A stretch of 64,000 bases of DNA from Actinomycetota bacterium (GCA_020160805.1 JAIUPO010000002.1:1-64000); one strand, 5' to 3'; positions 45,003-54,533 are shown, counted from the stretch's first letter. The notes: generated by a model from the letters alone, not told the origin. A program made the numbers and translations.

Positions 45003-45920
45003 ATGCCCTCACCTGACACGAAGACTTCCGTCCGACGCGGCAATGACGCCCCTCCACCGCCCTCCCGTGGCCGCCCGACGGTCGCCCTGGCGACCCGCCC
45101 GTCCAGGCCGGCGCCCGTGGACACGGCCCCCCTCGACGACGCGGCCCGCCCCGGCGGGCCGGACGCCCTGCCGGCCCCGAAGCCGGTGCTCGGCCTGTCC
45201 TTGACCGGCATCCTCGGGGGTGCGCTCGCGGCCGTGAGCGCTGCGGCCCTCGGCGCCCGCCTCGGCCTCGCCGGGACCCTCGTCGGCGCCGCCGTCGGCA
45301 GCGTGGTCTCGGCCATCGCCGCGGCGGCCTACACCCAGTCGCTGCGACATACCCGCGAACTGATCCGCACCCGCAGGCTGACCACCGGCCGCGCCGGCCG
45401 GGTGGAGGTCGAGCAGGCCCGGGTGCGAGAGATCGCCCCGCGCCCCATACCCAGGGGTATGCCGCGACGCATCGCCGCGACCGCCGCCATCCTCTTTGTG
45501 TCGGCCGCTGTCATCCTGACTGGCCTCGAACTCGGCCTAGGGCGCTCGCTCGACGGTCAGGGCTCGACGACGGTCGGGCAGATCGCCGAGCGCGCCGTGA
45601 CCGGGAATACCCGGCCGAGCTCGTCGCCGACCGGCACCACACCTGCCTCCGGGTCCAGCACGGCTCCGTCCTCGACGGACTCTTCCTCCGATGGCTCGTC
45701 CTCGACCAGCAGCACCGGGACCGAGTCGAGCACCACGGCTCCCACTGGGACGAGCACCACCGAACCCACCGGGAGCGCCACGACACCGGTCGCGCCGTCA
45801 ACGACGGGTGAGACGTCGAGCGCGACGACGACGACCCCGCCGAGTCAGGCCCCGACAACGCCCGCGAGCACGCCATCCGCTGAGGTCACGGGCTCCGCGA
45901 CCGGCACGTCCACTGGCTGA
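45003..45920 (+). CDS. Membrane-anchored protein with long Ser/Thr-rich extracellular tail
   Basis: This encodes 305 residues. The N-terminal 60 residues are Pro/Arg-rich and cytoplasmic. Hydrophobic segments lie at about 62-110 (LSLTGILGGALAAVSAAALG and onward) and at about 160-178 (IAATAAILFVSAAVILTGL). The last 105 residues are almost entirely Ser, Thr, Gly and Pro, as in heavily O-glycosylated surface stalks. No family is recognised. It converges on the gene at 46006, with a family A palindrome between. Confidence 0.6.
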   Translation: MPSPDTKTSVRRGNDAPPPPSRGRPTVALATRPSRPAPVDTAPLDDAARPGGPDALPAPKPVLGLSLTGILGGALAAVSAAALGARLGLAGTLVGAAVGSVVSAIAAAAYTQSLRHTRELIRTRRLTTGRAGRVEVEQARVREIAPRPIPRGMPRRIAATAAILFVSAAVILTGLELGLGRSLDGQGSTTVGQIAERAVTGNTRPSSSPTGTTPASGSSTAPSSTDSSSDGSSSTSSTGTESSTTAPTGTSTTEPTGSATTPVAPSTTGETSSATTTTPPSQAPTTPASTPSAEVTGSATGTSTG

Positions 45921-45923
45921 AAG

Positions 45924-45991
45924 AAAGTCGAGTTCGGGAAACACGCCGACGCGCGGACGCGTCCCTCGGCGTGTTTCCCGAACTCGACTTT
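45924..45991. repeat. Palindrome family A, copy 2 (perfect 26-base arms)
   Basis: The left arm at 45924-45949 (core GTCGAGTTCGGGAAACACGC) and the right arm at 45966-45991 are exact complements, with a 16-base loop. Stems flanked by A-run and T-run allow intrinsic termination in both directions. It lies between two converging genes. Confidence 0.85.
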
Positions 45992-46005
45992 TCTTGGCTT
46001 GCGGC

Positions 46006-46923
46006 CTAGGCCGTCGGGTCGCGGTAGGTCGGACCTTCCGCAGGCGGCGGCGGGGGCGGGGTGCCACGGCCAGCGGGCGGCGGCGTGATCCCGTCGGCCG
46101 GCCCAACGGGCCCAGCGGGCGTCGTCGGAGGCGTTCGGGGGATCGGGGTGGTGTCGTATGCCGGGGGCGTCGTGCCGTAGGGACCCGCGCCGGTCGTGCT
46201 CGGCGGGGTGCTGCCATATGCGCTGCCCGAGGTGCTGCCCGCGGGGGGCGGGGGCACGGCATACGCACCCTGCTGCTGCGGCGGGGTGCCATAGGGCTGC
46301 TGGGGGGCGGGCGCGCCGGCATACGGCCCGGGTCCGCCATAGCCGCCGTAGCCGCCACCCATGCGGCGCTCACGACCGGATCGCACGAGCTTCACGATGC
46401 CGACGATCGTCAGGATCAGGCCGATCAGTCCGACGAGCAGCGAGCCGAAGACGCCCCCGAGGATGGCCAGAACCGACGAGCCGCCGAACTTCTGCGCGTC
46501 CTCGCCCGTGAAGATCTTGGTGGGACCGGCGCAGGTGAAGGCATAGTCCCCGCTCGTGGTGACGTCATACGATCCGGCGCTCTCCCACCGGCGGCCGTCG
46601 AAGTTCGCGACGAGACCCTTGACCTCGTTGCCGGCGCTCAGCGTTGCGCCATCAGGACCCGCGATCGTGCACGTCTGCTGGGTGGTCGCTTGGGATTGGA
46701 TCGAGGTGCCGGAGGCGGGGCCGGTGTCGACGAGCACGAGCACCGGCTGGTCCTTGGTCAGCGTGACCGTGTCGCCGGGCTGATGAACCGGCGCTTCCTC
46801 GGCAACCTTGACCAGGCCCTTGACGCCATAGACGGCTCCGCCGATGAGCAAGGCGGGTGCCCCGACGAACATCAACAACAAGCCCAGGATCAGCGGAAGG
46901 ATGCCCCGGCGTTTGGTCTGCAT
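46006..46923 (-). CDS. Membrane protein with long Pro/Gly/Tyr-rich tail
   Basis: This encodes 305 residues from ATG at 46923; GAGGGG is eight bases upstream. An N-terminal hydrophobic helix (ILPLILGLLLMFVGAPALLI) is followed by an extracytoplasmic region with TVTLTKDQPVLVLVDTGP and TCTIAGPDGATLSAGN, then a helix at about 150-180 (LLVGLIGLILTIVGIVKLV). The tail of about 115 residues is rich in Gly, Tyr, Pro and Gln. No family is recognised. It is divergent from the secreted metalloprotease gene at 47115. Confidence 0.6.
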   Translation of the reverse strand: MQTKRRGILPLILGLLLMFVGAPALLIGGAVYGVKGLVKVAEEAPVHQPGDTVTLTKDQPVLVLVDTGPASGTSIQSQATTQQTCTIAGPDGATLSAGNEVKGLVANFDGRRWESAGSYDVTTSGDYAFTCAGPTKIFTGEDAQKFGGSSVLAILGGVFGSLLVGLIGLILTIVGIVKLVRSGRERRMGGGYGGYGGPGPYAGAPAPQQPYGTPPQQQGAYAVPPPPAGSTSGSAYGSTPPSTTGAGPYGTTPPAYDTTPIPRTPPTTPAGPVGPADGITPPPAGRGTPPPPPPAEGPTYRDPTA

Positions 46924-47114
46924 ATGTGTTTCCCCTCGGTGAGCCACCGGCAAACAGGGCCAGCGGATACCGTCATTGAACCCGAATCCGGCGGCGTGCG
47001 ACACGGGGAGGCCCCCGGACCCGGCCCGGAGTTTCGGGCTAGGGTGCCTAGCGTGACCCGCAGGGGGTCGCTCGCGAGAGTTCGCGAAGGCAACACATCT
47101 GGGGAGTTTTTCGT

Positions 47115-48323
47115 ATGTCTGCTGTCCGTCTGCGCGCGACCGTCCTGGTCGCGACCGCTTCACTCGGCCTAGGGCTGGGCCTCGCGTCGGCCCCGGTTTC
47201 CGCCGCTCCGGCGCCATCGCTCGCGAGTGAAACCGGTGCCAAGCGCTACGTCTATGACGTCCGCACCGGCTACACCACCGACCCGCAAGCCGCCAAGGAA
47301 GTCAAGGCGCTGCTGGCCAAGCTTCCGAAGGACTGGATGGCCAAGCGCAACGCCTTCCTCGCCAAGCGGGGGCTGCCGCACGGCCCGATCCAGGGTGCGG
47401 TCGAGAGCTACCTCAAGGGCGAGACCTGCCAGCCGACCGCGCTCGACGGCTATGTCACGCGCCTGCTCAACGGCATCCCGATCAACCGCCTCTTCGTCCT
47501 GGCCATCCTGGGCGTCTTCGACTACCCGACCTATGACGCGGTCTTCTACGGCTCCAAGACCAATCCGGACTATGCCCTGACCCCGGGCACCACCGGCAAG
47601 GTCCGCGGCACGATGGCCGTCGCGCGCGGCTTCTGGGACATCAAGAATGGCGACATCGACGTCATGGCGATGACCAGCGACATGGTGGTCGACCGCCCGC
47701 GCGTGATCCGGATCATCTCGTTGATGTTCGGGACCACCTCTGCCGAGGCCGCCGAACTGGCCGACCTGCTCATCCCGCTCATCAAGGACACCACCGCCCT
47801 GCGCGGCGGCAACAACCCGATCTTCTCGCTGAACGCCTTCGCGTTCACCGCCGAGGGGGAGCAGGACCCGATCTTCAACGGGATCAGCGACCGCATCGTC
47901 ATGGGCGAGGGCATCATCAAGGCGCTGCGCGACACCGGCAATATCGAGGTCGGCCCGCAGATGGTCTTCTCGCACGAGTTCGGCCATCACATCCAGCTCG
48001 AGAACCACGCCTACCCCGCCACCACCTCGCCGGAGAACACCCGGATGATGGAGTTGATGGCGGACGCCTATGCCACCTATCTGGACGCGCACCGCAAGGG
48101 CCTGAACTTCAACATGGACCGCGTCAACAAGGCCGTCGAGGTCGCCCACCTCGTCGGCGACTGCTCCACCGACAGCAACGGCCATCACGGCACCCCCCAG
48201 CAGCGGGCGCGCGCCGCCGCGTGGGGTGCGGCGCTGGCCAAGAAGAATGGCGTCAACGTCCTGCCGAGCAAGACCGTGCAGGCGCTCTTCCTCAAGGCGC
48301 TGCCGGGCATCCTCGCCGGCTGA
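47115..48323 (+). CDS. Secreted zinc metallopeptidase-like protein
   Basis: This encodes 402 residues. The signal peptide is about residues 1-31 (LVATASLGLGLGLASAPVSA). The zincin motif is HEFGHHIQLENH, with H287, E288 and H291; a probable third ligand E313 lies in MMELMADAYATYLDA, 22 residues further on. This is the gluzincin-like spacing of actinobacterial neutral zinc metallopeptidases. It has no anchor, so it is released or loosely attached. A terminator-like hairpin follows at 48346. Confidence 0.8.
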   Translation: MSAVRLRATVLVATASLGLGLGLASAPVSAAPAPSLASETGAKRYVYDVRTGYTTDPQAAKEVKALLAKLPKDWMAKRNAFLAKRGLPHGPIQGAVESYLKGETCQPTALDGYVTRLLNGIPINRLFVLAILGVFDYPTYDAVFYGSKTNPDYALTPGTTGKVRGTMAVARGFWDIKNGDIDVMAMTSDMVVDRPRVIRIISLMFGTTSAEAAELADLLIPLIKDTTALRGGNNPIFSLNAFAFTAEGEQDPIFNGISDRIVMGEGIIKALRDTGNIEVGPQMVFSHEFGHHIQLENHAYPATTSPENTRMMELMADAYATYLDAHRKGLNFNMDRVNKAVEVAHLVGDCSTDSNGHHGTPQQRARAAAWGAALAKKNGVNVLPSKTVQALFLKALPGILAG

Positions 48324-48345
48324 TCAGCGCAGCCATCCGGTGCTT

Positions 48346-48381
48346 CGGGGGCCATGCGGGCAATCGCTCGCCTGGCCCCCG
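48346..48381 (+). terminator. Terminator-like hairpin
   Basis: CGGGGGCCA at 48346-48354 pairs exactly with TGGCCCCCG at 48373-48381. The hairpin lies 23 bases after the metallopeptidase stop, with no T-run. Confidence 0.45.
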
Positions 48382-48410
48382 AGTCGTCCGGCGGATGAAA
48401 GGATCGGCAT

Positions 48411-49679
48411 ATGAGGTCCTACTGCTCGATCTATGTCGATGCCGGCTATCTGCTCGCATCGTCGGCGACCCGCGTGACCGGGACCTCGCTGCGCCGCGGC
48501 GTTCAGGTGGATCACCCCTCGCTCATCCAGGGCCTGATCGCCCAGGCCGAGGAGCACAGCGGGATGCCATTGCTGCGCGTCAATTGGTATGACTCCGGCG
48601 GGCGCCCCGGGGGTGGGCCGGACATCCACCAGGACCTGATCGGCATGTTGCCCCGCGTGAAGCTGCGTCTCGGGCGGCTTTCGCAGACGGGGGAGCAGAA
48701 GGGCGTCGACCTGCGGATGGGCCTGGACATGGCGACCTATGCCCGCAATCGGGTCGTCGACATCATCTATCTCGTCTCCGGCGACGACGATCTGACCGAG
48801 GCCGTCGAGGAGGCGCAGTTCCACGGCCTGCAGGTGATGATCCTCGCCGTGCCCGACCACCGCGGCCGCCCGCACGCGGTGGCCAAGAACCTTCAGCGCG
48901 AGGCCGATGGCGTCATGCTCATCGACGCGGCCGTCGTCGATGACGCGGTCAAGTCGCTCGCCATCGATCCGGCGCTCATCCCGGCCCGAGAGGAGGAAAC
49001 CGCGGCGGGGCCTGCTGATGGCGCTGCGGGTGCGGTGCCCGAGGTGGGGTCAGCGGAGGCACCAGGTGAGGCCGCAGCTGGGCTCGAGCCGGCGGCGCCC
49101 GTCGCCGGGTCGGCGTCCGAGATGCCTGAGACCATCGACCGGCCGGCAGTCCCGCCCATTCCCGGGCCCCGGCCCGGCCCGGGTCCATCCGCTCCGGACA
49201 AGGACGCCCAGCCGACAGGGCCCGCCGCCCCAGCGGCCGGCGCCGACCAGCACCCGGCGAACGGCGAGATGGTCGAGCAGGGGAGCGACGGCATACCTCC
49301 GGCTGCGTCGGCACCCAAGCCGTCGGTGCTGGCCGGCAAGCGGCCGACGGCCATCGTGCCGCCGAAGATCCCCACGACCCAGACGCCGATGTGGTCGACG
49401 TCCACCGGCGACCCCGGGCGCGGCGAGGACTCCGACGGCATCACAGTTGAATTGATAGACGCGGTGGTTCGTCAGGTGCTGGTCTCCTGGACGGCCTCGG
49501 CGACCCCCGCGATGCTCATCGACCTGCGCAAGGGCGAGCCCTTCATCCCCGGCGATCTAGACCGCACCTTGCTGCTCGACCTCTCCAGCCGCAGCGGCAT
49601 CTACGACATCGACGACCTCACCCGGCACGAGTTGCGCGACCGCTTCTGGATGCACGTCAAACGCCTGAAGATGACCTGA
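48411..49679 (+). CDS. NYN (PIN-like) domain protein of the LabA/DUF88 type
   Basis: This encodes 422 residues. The NYN domain spans residues 1-175: YVDAGYLL with D10, KGVDLRMGLDMATYA with D100 and D106, and YLVSGDDDLTEAV with the D125-D127 cluster. Four acidic residues make a metal-ion ribonuclease site like PIN domains. Residues 180-345 are a Pro/Ala/Gly-rich linker. The C-terminal 75 residues form a helical LOTUS-like or winged region (SGIYDIDDLTRHELRDRFW). RNA binding or cleavage is inferred. Confidence 0.82.
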   Translation: MRSYCSIYVDAGYLLASSATRVTGTSLRRGVQVDHPSLIQGLIAQAEEHSGMPLLRVNWYDSGGRPGGGPDIHQDLIGMLPRVKLRLGRLSQTGEQKGVDLRMGLDMATYARNRVVDIIYLVSGDDDLTEAVEEAQFHGLQVMILAVPDHRGRPHAVAKNLQREADGVMLIDAAVVDDAVKSLAIDPALIPAREEETAAGPADGAAGAVPEVGSAEAPGEAAAGLEPAAPVAGSASEMPETIDRPAVPPIPGPRPGPGPSAPDKDAQPTGPAAPAAGADQHPANGEMVEQGSDGIPPAASAPKPSVLAGKRPTAIVPPKIPTTQTPMWSTSTGDPGRGEDSDGITVELIDAVVRQVLVSWTASATPAMLIDLRKGEPFIPGDLDRTLLLDLSSRSGIYDIDDLTRHELRDRFWMHVKRLKMT

Positions 49680-49690
49680 CGGCGCCCGCT

Positions 49691-49720
49691 CGGCGACACG
49701 GGGCATACCCCTGCTCGCCG
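49691..49720. terminator. Hairpin with GGCATAC in the loop
   Basis: CGGCGA pairs with TCGCCG, and GGGG with CCCC, around a small loop that contains part of the GGCATAC heptamer. It lies between the NYN-protein stop and the serine hydrolase. Confidence 0.35.
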
Positions 49721-49748
49721 GCCGGGCGGATCGGCTACCTTTCACCGC

Positions 49749-51398
49749 ATGGGCAGATCAGGGCGGATCATCCGCCGCAGCATCGGGGGGCTGCTCGGGC
49801 TGGTCGCCGTCGGCGGGGTTGCGGGCTACTGGTACGAGCGGCCGATCCTTCTCACCGCGACCGGCTATGCCGCGCACAACGAATGCGCGGTCCGCGAGAT
49901 CGCTGGCCGAGACGATCCGGCGAGTGACCTGCCCGATAACCCGCTTGTTCCCTATCTGCGCGGCAGCGTCGATGGCGCCGAGACGACCGGGAGTCTCTGG
50001 GGTGTGCTCGCCCGTCAAAAGGCTTGGTACACGGAGGGATTCGGCTGCACGGTGGCCGCGGAGAAGCCGCGCCTAGGCAGTGCGACGACGCTCGGAGTGA
50101 AGGGCAATCCCTTCGCGAGAGTGCCGACGCCGACTCCGCGCACGGCTGTGGCCAAGGCCATCGGGAAGGCCTTCGGCGATGACCTCCCGGCCGATCAGCA
50201 CAACGCGCTCGGCACGCGCGGCATCGTCGTGCTGCACAAGGGCAAGATCGTCGGCGAACGCTATGCCGATGGATTCACCGCTGCCACACCGCAACTCGGG
50301 TGGTCGATGGCCAAGAGCGTCACGAATCTGCTCGTCGGCCGGTTGGTCGCCGAGGGTGTTCTGAGCGTCGATGAGGCGAAGCTGCGTCCCGAATGGAGCG
50401 GCCAGAAGGCCGAGATCACCATCGACCAGCTGATGCGGATGACGAGCGGTTTGTCGTGGGACGAGACCTATGCCCTGGGCACTCCGGTGACGCGAATGCT
50501 CTACCGCGAGAAGGACATGGGCGCCTACGCCGCGGGGCTGGATATTCGGCATACTCCCGGGACCTATCAGCAGTACTCCAGCGGCAGCACCAACATCCTG
50601 TGCTCGGTGCTGACCGCTCGGACCGGCGTCAAGGCCGATCTGCCGCGCCAGAAGCTCTTCGCTCCTCTCGGTCTGTCCTCGGCCGTCTGGGAGCCGGACG
50701 CGACGGGCAATCCGGTCTGCAGTTCCTATCTGTGGGCGACCCCGCGCGACTGGGCAGCCATCGGGCAGTTCGCGCTCCAGGACGGTGAGTGGGGCGGCGA
50801 GAAACTCCTCCCGCCCGGCTGGATGGCCCGCTCATCGACCTCGCAGCAGGTCGAGAAAACCGAGGAGCCCGGGTATGCCGCGGGCTGGTGGGCCAATCGC
50901 GCCGCCGACGGGACGCTCGTGGCGCCGAGCGTCCCGGCCGATGCTTATTGGGCTCAGGGCCACGACGGTCAGCGCGTGTATGTCGTCCCGTCCGCCGACC
51001 TGGTCGTCGTCCGCCTCGGCTTCAGTCCGAGTATCGAGAGCAAGGATCTGCGCACCGACGCGCTTGTCGCGGACCTCGTGACCGCGCTGGGCACCAGCCG
51101 CTGGTTGGGTGGCAGGGTTAGGACATGCGCGCGGACCAGCTTGCCGAACAGGTGCCGATTGTCCGACGGGCGACCACCGGGGCGGAGGCGGCCCGGATCG
51201 TCGCGGAGTTTCGTCTCAATGCCCTCGTCGTCGGGGACGAGTCCGGCGTTCCGATCGCCGTCGTTCCGGGCAGCCAGCTGCTCTCTGTCGTTCTGCCGCA
51301 GTATGTTCGCGACGATCCCAAACTCGCCCATGCGTATGACGAGGCGGGCGCCGACGAACTGTGCACCAAGCTGCGCAGCGTCACGCTCGGCGAGCTGA
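49749..51398 (+). CDS. Membrane-anchored class C beta-lactamase-like serine hydrolase with abnormal C-terminus
   Basis: The frame holds 549 codons, but the domain ends near residue 455. An N-terminal helix (LLGLVAVGGVAGYWY) anchors it. The active-site motif is SMAKS (S186, K189), followed by LMRMTSGL, QYSSGSTNIL and GHDGQR. Past VTALGTSRWLGG (about 51113), the frame continues through the CBS gene in a different frame and gives an Arg/Ser-rich tail of about 90 residues. A one-base shift there would end it after WQG. Its natural stop was probably lost. Peptidase or esterase activity is likely, with an unknown substrate. Confidence 0.78.
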   Translation: MGRSGRIIRRSIGGLLGLVAVGGVAGYWYERPILLTATGYAAHNECAVREIAGRDDPASDLPDNPLVPYLRGSVDGAETTGSLWGVLARQKAWYTEGFGCTVAAEKPRLGSATTLGVKGNPFARVPTPTPRTAVAKAIGKAFGDDLPADQHNALGTRGIVVLHKGKIVGERYADGFTAATPQLGWSMAKSVTNLLVGRLVAEGVLSVDEAKLRPEWSGQKAEITIDQLMRMTSGLSWDETYALGTPVTRMLYREKDMGAYAAGLDIRHTPGTYQQYSSGSTNILCSVLTARTGVKADLPRQKLFAPLGLSSAVWEPDATGNPVCSSYLWATPRDWAAIGQFALQDGEWGGEKLLPPGWMARSSTSQQVEKTEEPGYAAGWWANRAADGTLVAPSVPADAYWAQGHDGQRVYVVPSADLVVVRLGFSPSIESKDLRTDALVADLVTALGTSRWLGGRVRTCARTSLPNRCRLSDGRPPGRRRPGSSRSFVSMPSSSGTSPAFRSPSFRAASCSLSFCRSMFATIPNSPMRMTRRAPTNCAPSCAASRSAS

Positions 51399-51724
51399 TC
51401 GATGCGAAGCGACTAACGCCGGCCCGCCTGCCCAAGGTCAATCCCGACGACACTCTTATCGAGATCGCCTCGATGATGGATGAGAACCACACGCCGCTCA
51501 TCGTGGTCATGGCGCAGGAGTCGGGCTACCTCGGCGTGGTCACGATGACCCGCGTGCTCGCGGCGATCGCCCGAGCGGCGGGCGAGGACAGCGACCTGGT
51601 CCGCCGCCGACTCGACCGCGACATCATCGACCGCGGCACCTCCGGCTTCCTCTCGGGGCGGGATGACTCGGCGGGCGATGACGAGGCGAACGGAGCGGGG
51701 TCGCCGGAGGCTCACACCTCGTGA
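51125..51724 (+). CDS. CBS-domain protein
   Basis: This encodes 199 residues. A CBS pair is visible: IVRRATTGAEAARIVAEFRL with NALVVGDESGVPIAVV, and LPKVNPDDTLIEIASMMDEN with TPLIVVMAQESGYLGVVTMT. CBS domains sense adenosine nucleotides. It has no other domain. The last codons overlap the transporter start by four bases (GTGA), so it probably controls the ArsB/NhaD carrier or is co-produced with it. Confidence 0.86.
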   Translation: MRADQLAEQVPIVRRATTGAEAARIVAEFRLNALVVGDESGVPIAVVPGSQLLSVVLPQYVRDDPKLAHAYDEAGADELCTKLRSVTLGELIDAKRLTPARLPKVNPDDTLIEIASMMDENHTPLIVVMAQESGYLGVVTMTRVLAAIARAAGEDSDLVRRRLDRDIIDRGTSGFLSGRDDSAGDDEANGAGSPEAHTS

Positions 51725-53016
51725 GCGCCACGGCCTGGCTGGCGATCGCGGTCTTCGCCGCGGCATACGTCCTGATCGCGACGGAGAAGCTGAACCGCGC
51801 CGCCGTCGCGCTGGGCGGCGCGGCCGCGATGGTGATCATCGGTGCGACGCGCGGGCACGAGATGTTCTTCTCCGAGGACACCGGCATCGACTGGAATGTC
51901 ATCTTCTTGCTCTTCGGGATGATGATCATCGTCGGAATCCTCAAGGAGACAGGGGTTTTCGAGTTCATGGCGATCTGGTCGGCGCAGCGGGCGAAGGCTC
52001 GTCCGTTCCGGATGATGGTGATGCTCATCGTCATCACGGCCTTCGCCTCGGCCCTGCTCGACAATGTCACCACCGTCTTGCTGGTCGCGCCGGTGACGCT
52101 GCTGCTATGTGACCGGATGGGCCTGAAGCCGATTCCCTTCCTGCTTGCCGAGGCGATGGCGAGCAATATCGGCGGCACCGCGACGCTGATCGGTGACCCG
52201 CCGAATATCATCATCGCCAGCCGAGCAGGCTTGACCTTCAACGACTTTCTGGTCCACCTGGCGCCGATCGTGGTGGTTCTCCTCATCGTGTTCATCGGCC
52301 TTGCCTGGTTGCTGTGGGGGCGCCGGCTGGTGCACGATCCCGAGCGCTCAAAGGCCGTGATGGCGCTCACCCCGCGCGAGACGATCAGCGATGCCCGGCT
52401 GCTTCGGCAGATGTCGGTGCTCCTCGTCGTGGTGCTCGCCGGCTTCGTGACGCACTCGCTGACGCACATCGAGCCCTCGATCATCGCGCTGCTGGGCGCG
52501 GGCGTCGCGATTCTGATCTCGCGTCTCGAACCGCGTGCCTACCTCGAGGATGTCGAGTGGGAGACGCTGCTCTTCTTTGCTGGCCTGTTCATCATGGTCG
52601 GCTCGCTGGTGCACCAAGGCGTCATCACCGAACTGGCGGGCAGTCTCACCGACGTCATTGGCGCCAACCCGCAGGGCGCGGCGGTCGGCGTGCTCGTCGG
52701 CTCGACGGTGCTGTCCGGGATCATCGACAACATCCCCTATGTCGCCACGATGTCCCCGCTCGTCCTCGACCTCGTGGGCCCGGCTCCCGGCCTGCCGCCG
52801 CAGCAGCAATCGCTGTGGTGGGCGCTGGCCCTGGGGGCGGATCTCGGCGGCAATGCGACCGCCATCGGGGCCAGCGCGAATGTCGTCGTGTGCGGCATCG
52901 CGAAACGCAATGGTCACCCGATCTCGTTCTGGGAGTTCACCAAATACGGGCTCGTCGTCACGGCCGTCACCGTCGCGTGCACCGTGCCGTATGTGAGCCT
53001 GCGCTACTTCTCCTGA
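51721..53016 (+). CDS. ArsB/NhaD-family ion transporter
   Basis: This encodes 431 residues from GTG at 51721. It has about 11 membrane segments. Conserved blocks include NVIFLLFGMMIIVGILKETG, FASALLDNVTTVLLVAPVT, NIGGTATLIGDPPNIIIAS, and a second repeat with SGIIDNIPYVATMSPLVLD and GADLGGNATAIGASANVVV. This is the ArsB/NhaD/IT superfamily, exporting arsenite or exchanging Na+/H+; bacterial homologues of this form are sometimes tied to acid tolerance or Na+. No arsenic genes are nearby. It is translationally coupled to the CBS gene. Confidence 0.87.
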   Translation: MSATAWLAIAVFAAAYVLIATEKLNRAAVALGGAAAMVIIGATRGHEMFFSEDTGIDWNVIFLLFGMMIIVGILKETGVFEFMAIWSAQRAKARPFRMMVMLIVITAFASALLDNVTTVLLVAPVTLLLCDRMGLKPIPFLLAEAMASNIGGTATLIGDPPNIIIASRAGLTFNDFLVHLAPIVVVLLIVFIGLAWLLWGRRLVHDPERSKAVMALTPRETISDARLLRQMSVLLVVVLAGFVTHSLTHIEPSIIALLGAGVAILISRLEPRAYLEDVEWETLLFFAGLFIMVGSLVHQGVITELAGSLTDVIGANPQGAAVGVLVGSTVLSGIIDNIPYVATMSPLVLDLVGPAPGLPPQQQSLWWALALGADLGGNATAIGASANVVVCGIAKRNGHPISFWEFTKYGLVVTAVTVACTVPYVSLRYFS

Positions 53017-53339
53017 GCCGGCCGGCACCGGCTCGGGCAGCCGTTCGCTCGCCGCGGAACCGTGCGCCTGGTGCGGCGATGAGTGTCCGTGGCCGGTGGG
53101 GGAGGGGGTCTTGTCGAGCGTCCCTTGCCCCATTCGAAAGGCTCCTCATGCCCTACCGTCGCCTCACCAGCGCCTTCTGGCCTCGGCCGGCGTCGTCGGC
53201 GCTGGCGCACGGGCGAGGTCTGCGCGGCCACTCTGCCGGTCTGACCCCTCCTGCGTGACCTCGGCCGGTGGCGGTGACCCCGCCGCGTGAGGACGGCGGC
53301 GCTTGCGATCTCGCCGGATCGCAAGCGCCGCAAGCATTT
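53017..53339. other. Gene-free stretch between converging genes
   Basis: About 320 bases carry no convincing protein frame. The only structure seen is the hairpin at 53297-53330. Nothing resembling a tRNA or other RNA gene was recognised. Confidence 0.5.
53297..53330. terminator. 14-base palindrome between converging genes
   Basis: CGGCGCTTGCGATC (53297-53310) pairs exactly with GATCGCAAGCGCCG (53317-53330), loop TCGCCG, followed by CAAGCATTTT. It probably ends transcription of the transporter and of the convergent hypothetical gene. Confidence 0.6.
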
Positions 53340-54533
53340 TCAGACGATGGGAGTATGCCGGTCCAGCCAGGTGATATTCCCGTAGCCGAAGCCCTCGCAG
53401 GCCGTGCGCAGATCGGGATAGACCACCGATTCGTTGCGCACCACGAGCCCGTCGGGGGTGTCATATGCCGTGGCGATGACCGTCAGCGCGGCGCGCGGAT
53501 GGTTGGTTAAGGCGGTGGGCAGTTCGGCCTGACTGCCATTCTCGGCGCGCAGGAAGAGCACCGTCTCGGTCAGCTCCCGGCCGAGCTCGCTCTGGGCGTA
53601 GATGAAGAAGCGCTTGGGCGCGAGCAGCTTCAGCGGCAGCGACAGATCGGACTGCGGTGCCTTGAAACCGGTCGCCCGTCGCGAGCCGAAGAGGCGGCGA
53701 TTCGCCTTGTGCGCGAACAAGGTTGCGCCGGCGGTGGTCTCCTCCACCATGCCGAGGACGGTCGCGTGACCTTTCGGCAAGGCCAGCCGCAGACCGAGAT
53801 CCCAGGCCCCGCCGCTGGCCCGTTTGAAGAGCACCACCGGGTGCTTATCCGGGTCGAGGAAGGCACGCGCATCCGGGGCCACCGATTTGGTGCGTCCGCG
53901 CGAGGGCGCATCGATCGCCCGCACGGTCGGGGTCGGCGTGCTGCGATCCGAGAGATCGAGTTCGCCCGGCGTGAGATTCGCGAAGCGCTCCCGCAGGAAG
54001 CGATCCTGGATCTGCAGATCGCGCTCGTTGTGCTCGGCCTCGGCCTGCTCGACATTGAGGGCGACGGTGTGCAGCAGCCGCAGTTGCGTCATGAGCAGAC
54101 CTTCGGCGGAGTCTTTGCGACCCCGACGGGTGGACACCTCATAGGCCGAAATGCTTTCCGGCAGATAGCGTTCCAAGACATCGGTGAGCGTCGGATTGCC
54201 GTCCTCGCCGGCCAGTGGCGCGGTGTCGGTGATTGCGCGGCTGAGCAAGACCGCCTCCGCGGGGAGCGAGCCGCTGAGCGCATTGACGCGCGCATTGACC
54301 TCGGCGCCCGGCGGCCGTCCGGCGGCGAGGCTGCCGGCGGGCAGGGCCGCATACTGCGCGAATTCGCCGACTTTCCACCCGGAGAAGTCCGTCAGAGCGC
54401 GCATCCGGCCCGGCAGCAGTCGACCGGCTCGATCGGCCGCCGTCCGCCGCCGGCCGGTCCCGACGGCCTTCGCGATCGCGGGCTCGACGGCCCCCTGAAG
54501 GCGGCGGCCCGGGCTGGCTGGTGGCTTCGGCAC
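53340..54533 (-). CDS. Hypothetical protein, 397 residues
   Basis: The GTG-start frame (54533) begins PKPPASPGRRLQGAV. The protein is soluble, with a helical N-terminal half (LMTQLRLLHTVALNVEQAEA, HNERDLQIQDRFLRER) and a strand-rich C-terminal half (AWDLGLRLALPKGHATVLGM, FFIYAQSELGRELTETVLFL). No family is recognised, and no signal or membrane segment is seen. A later ATG at residue 44 is a possible start. It converges on the transporter and shares a divergent promoter region with the lipoprotein. Confidence 0.5.
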   Translation of the reverse strand: MPKPPASPGRRLQGAVEPAIAKAVGTGRRRTAADRAGRLLPGRMRALTDFSGWKVGEFAQYAALPAGSLAAGRPPGAEVNARVNALSGSLPAEAVLLSRAITDTAPLAGEDGNPTLTDVLERYLPESISAYEVSTRRGRKDSAEGLLMTQLRLLHTVALNVEQAEAEHNERDLQIQDRFLRERFANLTPGELDLSDRSTPTPTVRAIDAPSRGRTKSVAPDARAFLDPDKHPVVLFKRASGGAWDLGLRLALPKGHATVLGMVEETTAGATLFAHKANRRLFGSRRATGFKAPQSDLSLPLKLLAPKRFFIYAQSELGRELTETVLFLRAENGSQAELPTALTNHPRAALTVIATAYDTPDGLVVRNESVVYPDLRTACEGFGYGNITWLDRHTPIV

